Source: GCA-958296115 sp965222445
GTDB taxonomy: Bacteria > Chloroflexota > Dehalococcoidia > Lucifugimonadales > CAJWER01
Length of the DNA stretch: 64,000 nt
Direction: 5' to 3'
NCBI GenBank assembly: GCA_965222445.1
Contig: CBDCTY010000002.1
Coordinates: forward strand, 930,001-994,000
Shown here: positions 25,529 to 36,197 of the stretch, piece after piece
Layout: the number at the start of each line of letters is the position of its first letter
Position numbering within the stretch: the first letter of the stretch is position 1
Made by a program: the position numbers and the translations under genes
The notes under the pieces: model-generated
The model's input: only the letters and a program-made list of their open reading frames with translations
Database searches by the model: none
Told to the model about the DNA's origin: nothing

Positions 25529-26557
25529 TTACTCCAGTACCTCGTGAGCTGCGGCTACCACGTCGTCCTTGTTGGGCACGTAGAGCGCCTCCAGGGGGCG
25601 GCTGTAGGGAACCGATGTGTGGGGCGGCGTGACCCTGCGCGGAGGCGCGTCGAGGTAGTCGAAAGCCTGCTCGGCAACGAGGGCTGAGATGTCTCCCGCC
25701 ATGCTGCACCGCGGGTAGTCCTCGTCGACTATCACGACCTTCCGGGTCTTCTCGACCGAGCTCAATATAGCCTCGTCGTCCATCGGCGACAGCGACATCA
25801 GGTCGATGACCTCGGCCGAATAGCCATCGGCCTCCAGGTCTGCGGCGGCCTGGCGGCACAGGTAGGTGGTGTATCCGATTCCCACCAGCGTAACGTCCGA
25901 CCCTTCGACCACCGTCCGGGCCTTGCCGATGGGTATCTCGTAGGAGTCCTCGGGCACGTGGCCTTCGGGGCGGAGACCCATGAGCTGCCTGTTGTTGAAG
26001 ACGATGACGGGGTCGTCGTCCCTTATGGCCGAGATGAGCAGCCCTTTCGCCGTGTATGGGTCGGACGGGGCCACGCACTTCAGCCCGGGGAAGTGGACGA
26101 AGAGCGAGTAGAGGGTCTCGGAGTGCTGGGCGGCCGAGTTGGTGCCAGCCCCAGTACCCGCAAATATAGTCAGGGGGATATTCACCTTGCCGCCGAACAT
26201 GTAGTGCATCTTGGCGGCGTTATTGGTGATCTGGTCGGCGCACACGCCGTAGAAGCCGACGTACATGAGCTCTACCACCGGGCGCAGGCCGGTCGCCGCC
26301 GCGCCCACCCCGGCCCCTATGAAGCCCGCCTCGGAGATGGGCGTGTCGCGGACGCGGTTCGGGCCGAACTCAGGGTAGAGCCCCTTGGTGAGCCTCATGA
26401 CACCGCCCCAGGCATCCTCGAACCCTTCGCGGCCGCCCGCCCCCGCCACGTCCTCGCCCATTACCATCACGGTGGGGTCCCGGCGCATCTCTGCAGTGAG
26501 GGCCTCGTTGAACGCCTGAATGTACGATATTTCTCTAACGGCAGCTTCGGCAACCAT
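25529..26557 (-). CDS. 2-oxoacid dehydrogenase E1 beta subunit
   Basis: Encodes 342 residues of the transketolase-like beta subunit: SYIQAFNEALTAEMRRDPTV, MGEDVAGAGG, DTPISEAGFIGAGVGAAATG, and the C-terminal transketolase domain with VIDLMSLSPMD and VIVDEDYPRC. It pairs with E1alpha to bind thiamine diphosphate and decarboxylate the 2-oxoacid or cleave acetoin. TAGGAG precedes the ATG. The partner E1alpha lies 91 nt upstream. Confidence 0.93.
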   Translation of the reverse strand: MVAEAAVREISYIQAFNEALTAEMRRDPTVMVMGEDVAGAGGREGFEDAWGGVMRLTKGLYPEFGPNRVRDTPISEAGFIGAGVGAAATGLRPVVELMYVGFYGVCADQITNNAAKMHYMFGGKVNIPLTIFAGTGAGTNSAAQHSETLYSLFVHFPGLKCVAPSDPYTAKGLLISAIRDDDPVIVFNNRQLMGLRPEGHVPEDSYEIPIGKARTVVEGSDVTLVGIGYTTYLCRQAAADLEADGYSAEVIDLMSLSPMDDEAILSSVEKTRKVVIVDEDYPRCSMAGDISALVAEQAFDYLDAPPRRVTPPHTSVPYSRPLEALYVPNKDDVVAAAHEVLE

Positions 26558-26648
26558 GTATCTACTCCTAGTGGTGCTTCCCGACTACGACCGGACGAAT
26601 GCCGAATATCCGGCTTCCCGTCTGGGGCCTGATGGAAGGCCTCGGATC

Positions 26649-27629
26649 TTAGTTGTAGCTCACGTACACGTCGGTCATCAGCTCCGACGGATCGGGGAAG
26701 GGGCTCTCGTTGGCGAACCTGGCCGCCTCGGCCACGTCGTCGACGGCCTTCTGGTCCATCGCCTCCAGCTCCCCTTCGGTGGCTACGCCGTTCTCGAGCA
26801 GGTACGCCTTGAGCTGCTCGTTGCAGTCGCGGGACCTGAACTCGATCTCCTCGGCCTCGGTCCTGTAGAGGAGGGGGTTGTCGGCGCCGAAGTGGCCCAT
26901 GTACCTGTAGGTCAGGGCCTCGATCAGGGTCGGGCCCTCACCGGCTCGCGCGCGGCGTACGGCCTCGCCGGCCACCTCGTACACGTCAAGCACCGACATA
27001 CCGTCGACGGCGATGCCGGGCATGTTGTATCCGGCGGCGCGGTCGGCCACGGACTCGCCTGCCACGGCGTACTCGACCGGTGTCGACTGGGCGTATCTGT
27101 TGTTCTCGCAGACGAAGATGATGGGCAGCTTCCATATGCCTGCGAGGTTCATCGACTCGTGGAGGACGCCCTGGTTGGCAGCCCCGTCGCCGAAGAAGGC
27201 GACGCTGACGAGGTCGGTCCCCTGGACCTGGGCCCTCAGCGCGGCACCTGTAGCCACGGGAATGTTGGAGCCGACGATGCCGTTGGCGCCCAGCATCCCC
27301 TTGTCGATGTCGGCGATGTGCATGGTGCCGCCCTTGCCCTTGTTGGTGCCGGTCGCCTTCCCCAGCAGCTCGGCCATCATCAGGTTGATGTCGAGGCCCT
27401 TGGCAATGCAGTGGTGGTGGCTCCTGTGCGTGCCGAAGATGTAGTCGCCGCCCCTGAGATGGACGCACACGCCGGTCGGCACGGCCTCCTGACCTACGGC
27501 GGAGTGCATGCCCCGCAGCTTGCCTGCGTCGGCCTCACGACTCGCCTGCTCCTCGAACCGGCGGATGGTGAGCATAGTTTGGTACATCCACAGGAGCGTC
27601 TTGTTATCCAGCTTCGTCGTAGTAACCAC
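26649..27629 (-). CDS. 2-oxoacid (or acetoin) dehydrogenase E1 alpha subunit
   Basis: Encodes 326 residues. The thiamine-diphosphate motif is GDGAANQGVLHESMNLAGIW with the closing FVCENN, preceded by GGTMHIADIDKGMLG. The length and the lack of phosphorylation loops fit acetoin- or pyruvate-dehydrogenase E1alpha of bacterial type. First gene of the E1-E2 cluster. The zinc alcohol dehydrogenase 107 nt upstream in the same direction hints at acetoin/butanediol use (inference). Confidence 0.93.
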   Translation of the reverse strand: MVTTTKLDNKTLLWMYQTMLTIRRFEEQASREADAGKLRGMHSAVGQEAVPTGVCVHLRGGDYIFGTHRSHHHCIAKGLDINLMMAELLGKATGTNKGKGGTMHIADIDKGMLGANGIVGSNIPVATGAALRAQVQGTDLVSVAFFGDGAANQGVLHESMNLAGIWKLPIIFVCENNRYAQSTPVEYAVAGESVADRAAGYNMPGIAVDGMSVLDVYEVAGEAVRRARAGEGPTLIEALTYRYMGHFGADNPLLYRTEAEEIEFRSRDCNEQLKAYLLENGVATEGELEAMDQKAVDDVAEAARFANESPFPDPSELMTDVYVSYN

Positions 27630-27735
27630 GGCAGCACCTCCTTGGAACGACCCTGTTGCACGGGCCCCGGCGTGGCGGGATTATAGCACGCGGAGCCGCC
27701 AGATCTGGCCTCGACCGGCAACGCCGCGCGCCCGC

Positions 27736-28854
27736 CTACGGAATGACGAAGGCACGGGTTATGTTGGCCTCGTCGCCCTTGCCGGCCCACTCGGCCTGCT
27801 CGAATGCCTCGCCTATGCGCTCGAGGGGGAACGAGTGAGACATGACATCGGTCAGCGGGTACTTGTCTCGCGTACGCGCCAGGAAGTCCAGGGTGACTGG
27901 CAGTATAAATGGGTCGTAGTGGGTGGCGGGGATTATCCTGACCTGCCCCCACAGCACCTTGGAGACGTCGAGCGTTACGTTGCTGTCGGGCCATATGTTC
28001 CCGATCTCCACGTAAGCGCCGCCGCGCCGCACCATCTCTATCCCCTCAGGGATCACCTGCGGATAGCCTACGACCTCCATCACTACGTCCGCGCCGCGGC
28101 CCTCCGTGAGCGCCTTGACGCGCTCGACGCGCGACTCTGGGGTCTCGTACTCCCGGATGTCGACCGTCTCGTCGGCGCCGCACTGCTTGGCAAGCTCCAG
28201 CCTGGACGAGACACCGTCTATGGCGATGACGCGGCCCGCTCCCATATCCTTCGCGGCGGCGGCGGCATTGATGCCCAGGCCGCCCGCGCCCTGGATGACG
28301 ACGCTGTCCCCCATGCGCATGCCGGAGATTTGCAGGCCGTACACCACCTGCGACGCCGCGCAGTTCGCGGCAGACGCGGCAGCGTCAGCCAGCTCGTCGG
28401 GCACCTTGAATACGAAGTGGCCCGGGAAAAGGTAGTAGTAGTCCGCGAAGCCCCCGTTGCAGTACGGGAACTCCTCTATGGACGCCCGAAAGCGGAAGCG
28501 GTCGGGGCAGTGGTTCAACTCTCCCCTCAGGCAGTTGTAGCAGCGGCGGCACGGGAAGAAGTAGGTGAAGACGACCCTGTCGCCCTCCTTCAGCGGGCGT
28601 CCCATCGAGTCGGTCGACACGTCGGGGCCGAGGGTGTCGACGACGCCAGCCATCTCGTGGCCCAGAATGACCGGGCCCGGCCTGCCCGCGACTATAGGCT
28701 CCATCTCTCCCCTCCAAAAGTGGAGGTCCGAACCGCAAATGCCCCCGGAAGTGATCTTCACGCGTATCCCGCCGGGCCCGACCGGCGCCGGGGGAAGCTC
28801 CGTCATCTCGAAGTGATAAGGCTCGACGAATACGGCCGCCTTCCCCATAACCAT
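27736..28854 (-). CDS. Zinc-dependent alcohol dehydrogenase (MDR family)
   Basis: Encodes 372 residues from the ATG at 28854, chosen because AGGAGGAG sits 6 nt upstream; an in-frame ATG at 28896 does not have one. The catalytic zinc site is GGICGSDLHFWRG with GHEMAGVV, and the structural zinc has four Cys in CRRCYNCLRGELNHC. The nucleotide fold has VIQGAGGLGINAAAAAKDMG with Asp (VIAIDGV), so NAD(H). Close in type to butanediol/threonine dehydrogenases. Same direction as the E1-E2 cluster. Confidence 0.9.
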   Translation of the reverse strand: MVMGKAAVFVEPYHFEMTELPPAPVGPGGIRVKITSGGICGSDLHFWRGEMEPIVAGRPGPVILGHEMAGVVDTLGPDVSTDSMGRPLKEGDRVVFTYFFPCRRCYNCLRGELNHCPDRFRFRASIEEFPYCNGGFADYYYLFPGHFVFKVPDELADAAASAANCAASQVVYGLQISGMRMGDSVVIQGAGGLGINAAAAAKDMGAGRVIAIDGVSSRLELAKQCGADETVDIREYETPESRVERVKALTEGRGADVVMEVVGYPQVIPEGIEMVRRGGAYVEIGNIWPDSNVTLDVSKVLWGQVRIIPATHYDPFILPVTLDFLARTRDKYPLTDVMSHSFPLERIGEAFEQAEWAGKGDEANITRAFVIP

Positions 28855-28987
28855 GGCTCTCTCCTCCTGCCCGGCTACTATTGGCTTTGAGCTCATGCCA
28901 GCGGGCGGGTGAATGATACACTACTGCGGCCCAGGGACGCCCACACTGTCCGGGAGCGTCCCCTCAACGACCCGACGGAGAGGAAGA

Positions 28988-29968
28988 ATGCAGCGCATAG
29001 GACTGATCGGCTCGGACAACAGCCACGTGGAGCGGTTCACCGAGATACTGAACCTGGAGGAGCATTCCGCCTACTGGCCCGACAGCGGCGCGACCGTCTG
29101 GGCCATCTGGGGGGATGACGAGGCCCGGACCGCCGAGGGAGCGGAGAACGGGCGCATCCCCGTCATAGCCTCGTCCCCGGAGGAGGTCGCCGAAATGTGT
29201 GACCTGGTGTTCGCGACCTCGCGCCGCCCGGAGGTACACCTCGCTCATGCCCGGCCAGCTATAGATGCGCGCAAGCCCCTGTTCGTCGACAAGCCGCTGT
29301 CGCAAACCCCGGAACAGGGGCGCGAGCTGCTGGCGCTCGTTGAGGACGCCGGGATTCCGATGACCTGCTTCTCGACGCTCCGGTACGGCTCCGCGGCCAA
29401 CTCGTACCGGCACGGCATGGCCCAGGCCGGTCCCGTGAAGTTCGCGTCGTACCTGGGACCCTGCACGCGTAAGAACGACTACGGCGGTATCATCTTCTAC
29501 GGCATCCACATCGCCGAGTTGATGCAGGAGTTCCACGGCGCCGGCGTCGTGTCGGTCGAGGCCGTCGAGAGCCCGGCCGGCGCGGACCAGTCGAACATAT
29601 CCGCCGCGTGCACATATGAGGACGGCGCCCTAGTGACCCTGGGGCTCATCGGCGACGGCACGTACCTGTTCCACATGCTCGGCATCGGTGCGGAGGGCAT
29701 AGTCGAGGTGCCCGGTACGGCGCACAACTATGCCGCCGATGCCGTATCCAGGAGCCGCGCCGAGGGCCGGGAGACCAGCACGCCGACCGAGACACGCACT
29801 GCTCCAGAGGCGGACCACTACGAGAACGGCGTGCGCAAGATACTCGCCGTGCTGCGCGGCGAGGAGCCAGGCGTGCCGCACGAACAGATGTTGCGGTCCG
29901 TGCAGCTATGCACGGCCATCGAGGAGAGCCTCGTGCGGGGCGTCCCGATAGACCCGCGCAGCCTGTAG
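28988..29968 (+). CDS. Gfo/Idh/MocA-family oxidoreductase
   Basis: Encodes 326 residues. The Rossmann N-terminus is MQRIGLIGSDNSHVERF, a GxGxxG variant with SDN. The EKP-like cofactor/catalytic motif is FVDKPLSQTPEQG, with D-K-P replacing the usual E-K-P. The C-terminal substrate domain contains GGIIFYGIHIAELMQEFHG. These enzymes oxidise sugars or cyclitols with NAD(P). The start at 28988 follows GAGAGGAA. It is divergent from the alcohol dehydrogenase. Confidence 0.85.
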   Translation: MQRIGLIGSDNSHVERFTEILNLEEHSAYWPDSGATVWAIWGDDEARTAEGAENGRIPVIASSPEEVAEMCDLVFATSRRPEVHLAHARPAIDARKPLFVDKPLSQTPEQGRELLALVEDAGIPMTCFSTLRYGSAANSYRHGMAQAGPVKFASYLGPCTRKNDYGGIIFYGIHIAELMQEFHGAGVVSVEAVESPAGADQSNISAACTYEDGALVTLGLIGDGTYLFHMLGIGAEGIVEVPGTAHNYAADAVSRSRAEGRETSTPTETRTAPEADHYENGVRKILAVLRGEEPGVPHEQMLRSVQLCTAIEESLVRGVPIDPRSL

Positions 29969-30135
29969 TCTGAGGCCCTTCTCACCTGCCGATCCGAGCC
30001 ATCCATCGTTCGCCTTCTTTTCGCCACATCGTAGCTGCCGACGGGGCTTGATGGTGGTAGACTACGCGGCGAATTCAGGGCGAATTCTGGTAGCCAAGTA
30101 CCACAATGCGCCCCAGTGGGAGGATACCTGTATCG

Positions 30136-31566
30136 ATGCTAACTAGCGTCCTGTCTCGTCGCCGCCCCGCCGCCATCCTCGCAGCAACAGGCATAGCTTC
30201 CGCCGTCGTCTTCCTGGCCCGGCCCGCCGTCGCGTACGCGGCGGGAGTCGACGAGGAGACGGCATTCGTCTTCAACACCTTCGCGTTCCTGATATGGGGC
30301 GCGCTGGTTATGTGGATGTGCGCCGGGTTCACCATGCTGGAGTCCGGTTCGGTGCGAACCAAGAACGCCGCCATGATCTGCCTGAAGAACATAGGTCTCT
30401 ACTCTATCGCCGGTCTCGCCTACTTCTTCATCGGCTACAACCTCATGTACGGCGACAGCATCGGGGGCATCGGCGTCATCGGCTCGTTCGAGCTGCTGTA
30501 CGGTCCGTCCGCTGCCGAGCTCGCCCTCTTGGGTGCGGAGGAGGGCGGGGTCGCCGCAGCCACTGCGACCGTCTTGGAGGACGGGGCTGGTTATGCCGTC
30601 ATGTCGGCCTGGTTCTTCCAGATGGTCTTTGTCGCTACGGCTGCGTCCATCGTCTCCGGCGCGCTGGCAGAGCGGGTCAAGATGTGGTCGTTCTTCCTGT
30701 TCACACTGCTGCTGACGGCGATCATCTACCCCATCGTGGGCGCGTGGACGTGGGGAGAGGGGTGGCTTTTCGATCTGGGATTCCAAGACTTCGCGGGATC
30801 TACCATAGTGCACAGCACCGGAGGCTGGGCGGCGCTCGCGGGGATGCTGGTCGTAGGGCCGAGGCTGGGCAAATTTCGCCGCGACGGAAGGGTCAGGCCG
30901 ACGCCGCCCTCGAACATCCTGGTGGTGACGCTGGGCGTCTTCATACTCTGGTTCGGCTGGTTCGGGTTCAACGGCGGTTCACAGCTGGCGCTGGGGAGCG
31001 CGGCAGACGCGGTGGCGATGAGCATCGTGCTGGTCAACACAAACCTTGCCGCGGCGGCCGGCGTCATGGCAGCCCTGGCCGCTTCGCGGCCCCTCCTCGG
31101 CCGCGTCGACCTGTTCGCCGGCCTGAACGGCGCAATCGCCGGGCTCGTAGCGATCACCGCCGCCCCCGATATTGCCGAGCCGGTTATCGGCATTCCCGCA
31201 CACCTGTGGGCGGTGATAATCGGCGCTATCGGCGGCGCAATATGCGTCGCCGGGCTCAAGCTCCTGGAGAGGGTCAAGCTGGACGACGTCGTCGGAGCGG
31301 TGCCTGCCCACCTGTTCGCCGGCATCTGGGGAACCCTGGCTGCCAGCATCGCGGGCGGCGCCAAGCCCCACATCCAGCTGCTCGGTGTGGTCGCGATAGG
31401 AGCGTTCGTGTTCGCTGTGTCCTGGGGACTGTGGCAATTGATTGACAGGACGCTGGGCGTTCGGGTGTCGCACCAGATCGAGCGCCTCGGCCAGGACGCC
31501 GGGGAGCTGGGTATGGAGTCGTACCCCGAATTCGTGCTTATGCCGGACCTGGACGACGAGGAGTGA
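30136..31566 (+). CDS. amt: Ammonium transporter (Amt)
   Basis: Encodes 476 residues, starting MLTSVLSRRRPAAILAATGI with a signal-peptide-like N-terminus ending VAYAAG. Eleven membrane segments are present. Amt signatures seen include the Phe gate region MCAGFTMLESGSVRTKN, DFAGSTIVHSTGGWAALAG with the first pore His, and GGSQLALGS and VPAHLFAGIWGTLAAS with the second pore His. It imports ammonium/ammonia. No GlnK/PII gene is adjacent. An upstream in-frame ATG at 30106 is possible. Confidence 0.93.
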   Translation: MLTSVLSRRRPAAILAATGIASAVVFLARPAVAYAAGVDEETAFVFNTFAFLIWGALVMWMCAGFTMLESGSVRTKNAAMICLKNIGLYSIAGLAYFFIGYNLMYGDSIGGIGVIGSFELLYGPSAAELALLGAEEGGVAAATATVLEDGAGYAVMSAWFFQMVFVATAASIVSGALAERVKMWSFFLFTLLLTAIIYPIVGAWTWGEGWLFDLGFQDFAGSTIVHSTGGWAALAGMLVVGPRLGKFRRDGRVRPTPPSNILVVTLGVFILWFGWFGFNGGSQLALGSAADAVAMSIVLVNTNLAAAAGVMAALAASRPLLGRVDLFAGLNGAIAGLVAITAAPDIAEPVIGIPAHLWAVIIGAIGGAICVAGLKLLERVKLDDVVGAVPAHLFAGIWGTLAASIAGGAKPHIQLLGVVAIGAFVFAVSWGLWQLIDRTLGVRVSHQIERLGQDAGELGMESYPEFVLMPDLDDEE

Positions 31567-31633
31567 CCCATGCACTCGGGAGTCACCTTGCCCAGAAGAC
31601 GACCCTTTCTGACCAAACGGCTCCGACGCGGTC

Positions 31634-31662
31634 TTGACCCGACCGAATCCATGGTGTAGACT
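31634..31662 (+). promoter_or_regulatory. 16S rRNA promoter P1
   Basis: A -35 TTGACC (31634-31639), 17 nt, and a -10 TAGACT (31657-31662). The -10 hexamer recurs in the intron-borne promoters at 43584 and 45935. Confidence 0.65.
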
Positions 31663-31702
31663 GCACAGGCTGGACGGGCGTTGGGTTGTACAGCCGAGTC
31701 CG

Positions 31703-31731
31703 TTGACAGTCGGGCCGTGGTGGATTACCAT
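31703..31731 (+). promoter_or_regulatory. 16S rRNA promoter P2
   Basis: A -35 TTGACA (31703-31708), 17 nt, and a -10 TACCAT (31726-31731), downstream of P1. Confidence 0.6.
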
Positions 31732-31748
31732 CACCGCGCCCGGTGCAC

Positions 31749-31776
31749 CTTAACAATTGGATAGTGGAAGGAAGCG
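31749..31776 (+). other. Left arm of 16S processing stem
   Basis: Complementary over almost its whole 28-nt length to 33489-33516 downstream of 16S. It would form the RNase III-type stem that loops out pre-16S rRNA. Core pairing: GGATAGTGGAAGGAA with TTCCTTCCACTATCC. Confidence 0.8.
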
Positions 31777-31783
31777 AAGTAAA

Positions 31784-33298
<1,515 letters not shown>

Positions 33299-33488
33299 GG
33301 GAGTGTTGCCTGGGCCTCAACGGTCCACGGTTACTCCTAGGTCGATCGGCGAGTGGGTCGCCGCAAAGCCATGGGTCGAGCCGGATCCCGATTAGTCGGG
33401 AAGAGCTCCCCGGACGCGGACCGGCGTCTCCAACAAACAACTCGCCGTCTACTGAAGCTCTCTCACGAGAGCACAAACGAAAATCATC

Positions 33489-33516
33489 GTTTCCTTCCAC
33501 TATCCAGCTGTTAAGG
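33489..33516 (+). other. Right arm of 16S processing stem
   Basis: Pairs with 31749-31776. It shows that the 16S precursor is closed here, upstream of tRNA-Ala. Confidence 0.8.
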
Positions 33517-33519
33517 GCA

Positions 33520-33547
33520 AGGGGGCCGTCCATGAGAGGGCCCCCTT
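33520..33547 (+). terminator. Probable rho-independent terminator of 16S unit
   Basis: A 9-bp stem AAGGGGGCC / GGCCCCCTT with a 10-nt loop, followed by TCGTTAT. The T tract is short, so efficiency is uncertain. Confidence 0.6.
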
Positions 33548-33562
33548 TCGTTATACCGCAGC

Positions 33563-33638
33563 GGGGCTGTAGCTCATCAGGGAGAGCGCCGCCTTTGCAA
33601 GGCGGAGGTAGGGGGTTCGAGTCCCCCCAGCTCCACCA
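33563..33638 (+). tRNA. tRNA-Ala (TGC)
   Basis: Acceptor GGGGCTG pairs with CAGCTCC. The anticodon loop holds TGC, the T arm is GGGGGTTCGAGTCCCCC and CCA is encoded. It lies 15 nt after the terminator stem and 149 nt before the recombinase start. Confidence 0.96.
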
Positions 33639-33786
33639 CCCACTATTCCACCCCTGTCCTAGATTGTCTCAGAATGCCCCTGAATCATATCTGAGAGACG
33701 TTGGGACAGTACCCAGCCCTGCCGCATGTTTCCTTCAGTATCCCGCCCAAAGTGTGGGAACATTTCGTGACGGAAGGGGGATCTCT

Positions 33787-34935
33787 ATGGCACTGTCGGC
33801 GACGCGGGTTAAGGCCCTCAAAGACCCTGGGCGATACTCAGATGGCGGGGGCCTGCACATCTACATCAGCAAAGCGGGACGGAAGTCCTGGGTACAGCGC
33901 ATCACCATCGACGGACGCCGACGGGATATAGGCCTGGGTGGATTTCCGTCAGTAAGCCTGGCTCGAGCTCGCGAGAGGGCGGCAGATAGCCGGGCGGCCA
34001 TTGCGGACGGTCGCGATCCACTGGCCGAAAAGCGCGCGCCTGCGATGCCGACCTTCAGAGAAGCTGCCTATGCTGTCCATGAGGCGAACAAACCCCGATG
34101 GCGCAACGCCAGGCATACTGCCAGCTGGATGCAGACCTTGGAGCGTCACGCCATGCCGACGCTGAGCAACACACCCCTCGACAGGATAGACCGAGGCGAC
34201 GTGCTGCGAGTCCTTACGCCGATATGGACGACCCGTCCGGAGACAGCCCGGCGGGTGCGTCAACGGATGCGGACCGTATTCCGATGGGCAATGGCGCACG
34301 GCTTCATGGAGACGAACCCGGCGGGAGAAGCCATCGACGGCGCGTTGCCCCCTATGCCGAAGATGAGAGCCCACCTCAGGGCGCTGCCCTATCAGGAAGT
34401 CAGTTCGGCGCTCGAAACCGTTGATGCGTCCCAAGCATCCATACCCGCCAAGTTGTGCTTCCGGTTTCTGGTTTTGACGGCGGCGCGCTCCGGTGAAGCC
34501 AAGGGCGCTACCTGGGACGAGATCGACATCCAGGAGCAAGTATGGCGGATACCGTCCAAGCGGATGAAAGCAGGGGTGGAGCATCGTGTACCCCTGAGCG
34601 GACAGGCCCTCGATCTACTTGGCGAAGCATGCGCCTTGCGTGATGAGTCCGGCTTGGTGTTCCCGTCACCACTGAAGCCGGGTTCACCGATGTCGGACAT
34701 GACACTAACGAAGATTCTCCGTTCAACCGGTCTGGCGGAACGTGCGACCGTCCACGGGTTCCGCAGCAGTTTCAAGAACTGGACGCTGGAGCAGACGGAT
34801 ACCCCTTGGGCTGTCTCAGAGTCGGCGCTTGCCCATATCCTGGGCAATTCGACCGAACAGGCCTACGCCAGGTCCGACCTGTTTGAGCGCCGCCGCACAC
34901 TGATGCAACTGGGGACAGATTACCTTATGGGCTAG
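33787..34935 (+). CDS. Tyrosine recombinase (island integrase)
   Basis: Encodes 382 residues from the ATG at 33787; the frame is open upstream only through tRNA-Ala. The N-terminal DUF4102-type domain (YSDGGGLHIYISKAGRKSW, GLGGFPSVSLARARE) is that of P4-like integrases. Catalytic residues are all present: R234 (TAARSGEAK), H323 and R326 (VHGFRSS), H350 (LAHILGN) and Y360 (AYARSD). P4-type integrases insert at the 3' end of tRNA genes, and this gene follows tRNA-Ala directly, so it should mark the left end of an island. I could not find a second copy of the tRNA 3' end in the window. Confidence 0.93.
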   Translation: MALSATRVKALKDPGRYSDGGGLHIYISKAGRKSWVQRITIDGRRRDIGLGGFPSVSLARARERAADSRAAIADGRDPLAEKRAPAMPTFREAAYAVHEANKPRWRNARHTASWMQTLERHAMPTLSNTPLDRIDRGDVLRVLTPIWTTRPETARRVRQRMRTVFRWAMAHGFMETNPAGEAIDGALPPMPKMRAHLRALPYQEVSSALETVDASQASIPAKLCFRFLVLTAARSGEAKGATWDEIDIQEQVWRIPSKRMKAGVEHRVPLSGQALDLLGEACALRDESGLVFPSPLKPGSPMSDMTLTKILRSTGLAERATVHGFRSSFKNWTLEQTDTPWAVSESALAHILGNSTEQAYARSDLFERRRTLMQLGTDYLMG

Positions 34936-34998
34936 CCGCGAGAGAGAGATGGAGACAGCGGGCCCGATCCGAGGGCACGGTCATCTAGGCGATACTAA

Positions 34999-35098
34999 TA
35001 CCATTTCATTTTGAGCGCACCGTAAAGCCGTCATTCCCGCGAAGGCGGGAATCCACTCCCTGGCCATACATATACGGCGGCATCACGGTGACTTGGTA
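34999..35098. mobile_element. 100-bp IS630-type MITE
   Basis: Ends TACCATTTCATT and CTTGGTA with TA at both edges. Its right edge supplies the TAA stop of the alpA gene (complement of 35099-35101). Confidence 0.8.
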
Positions 35099-35411
35099 TT
35101 AGGCCGCGTCCGGTGGGCCAAGTTCGCTTCTAGGTACCGGCCGCGACTCCAACCAGACCGTGATGTCGCTCGCCTTCCATCTGACCGCCGCGGGGCCGAC
35201 TCTGATGGGACGCGGGAATTCACCATCCTGCATCAACCGATAGATCGACGAGCGGCTCAATCCTGTGATTTCCTCAACCTGTCGACGCCTTATACCAATT
35301 CATTTTGAGTGCACCGTAAAGCCGTCATTCCCGCGAAGGCGGGAACCCACTCCCTGGCCGCACATATATGGCGGCATCACGCCAAATTGGTATTAGAAAT
35401 CTGTCAATCAT
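35099..35411 (-). pseudogene. alpA: AlpA-family regulator, split by a MITE
   Basis: Reading 35411 to 35393 gives MIDRFL. Skipping the MITE and one TTA copy joins it to RRRQVEEITGLSRSSIYRLM, then DGEFPRPIRVGPAAVRWKAS and DITVWLESRP. That is a complete helix-turn-helix AlpA/excisionase-like protein of about 68 residues. AlpA proteins control integrase expression and island excision, which fits the recombinase next door. The insertion removes the start codon from the rest, so the gene is dead or may be read from a secondary start. Confidence 0.8.
35293..35392. mobile_element. 100-bp IS630-type MITE inside alpA
   Basis: Ends TACCAATTCATT and AATTGGTA with perfect TTA duplications (35290-35292 and 35393-35395). 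Confidence 0.85.
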
Positions 35412-35413
35412 TC

Positions 35414-36191
35414 TCAACACCTCTTCGTATTTTCGAATAGTAGCTGCGGAGCATCAGGTCGGGGGCAGGCTCTGCGCTTCGTCTCAACCCATCGGTGTCT
35501 TGACTGGAAGGGGCAGGCGACGCAGGCGGAGCGTTCCAGGGGCCTGTCGTAGCGGGCGGCCCACCAGTCGGCGCAGTCCCTCCGGGACATGCCCGCCTCG
35601 CTGAGCGGGTAGCGGTTAGTTATCCCCCGGTCGCGAGAGACTGCTCATTCGGATGGCCTCGTCCGTGGAGATGCCGAGCCACAGCTCGACGGAGGTGGCG
35701 GACGGGACTCGTTGTCCCCTCCACAGCCTCAGCAACTCGCGTATCCTGCGGCGGACCGGCCTGACCATGTAGTTGGTGGCGCACTGCCGCCTGCCGATAC
35801 CGTCGCTCTCCCCGTCATGTCCCCTCAGATAGACGGGGATGTCAACGTAGCTGGGGGAGCCTGAGTGGTTGGTGAGGGCCTTCACGTCCTCGCGGAGGCT
35901 TCGCCCCCCGTGTCGGGCACGGGGCAGGCTGTTGTCCACGACGTACAGTGGGAAGGCGAGCTGGCCTTCGAGCCATTGCAGGAGGTGGTAGATGCTTGGC
36001 GGCTCCCAGTGCGTCCGCAACGTCGCCTGCTGCCTGCCAAGGTGCTCGCCAACGATGAGGCTCAGCCCCATCCAGCCCAGGATAACGACCAGGGCTCCCG
36101 ACGCGATGGCCCAGACCACGGCCCACGCCTCGCGCACCATCTCGTGCTCGTATGTCAGGCCCGGAGGGGTGCCGGTGAGGATGTCGCTCAA
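35414..36191 (-). pseudogene. Fusion of membrane-protein N-terminus and PAPS-reductase-like fragment
   Basis: The first about 57 codons (MSDILTGTPPGLTYEHEMV, WAIASGALVVILGWMGLSLIV) are a membrane protein of the type encoded in conjugation modules. From TLRTHWEPPSIYHLLQ on it is a phosphoadenosine-phosphosulfate-reductase-like domain (LREDVKALTNHSG, DGIGRRQCATNYMVRP, VELWLGISTDEAIRM). A frameshift after SSLSR near 35622 moves the end (DRGITNRYPLSEAGMSRRDC, SACVACPFQSRHRW) into another frame that stops at 35414. A 24-bp hairpin repeat (SLPRARHG in translation) is inserted near 35910. The join suggests a deletion fused two genes. Confidence 0.7.
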
Positions 36192-36197
36192 GGCCCT

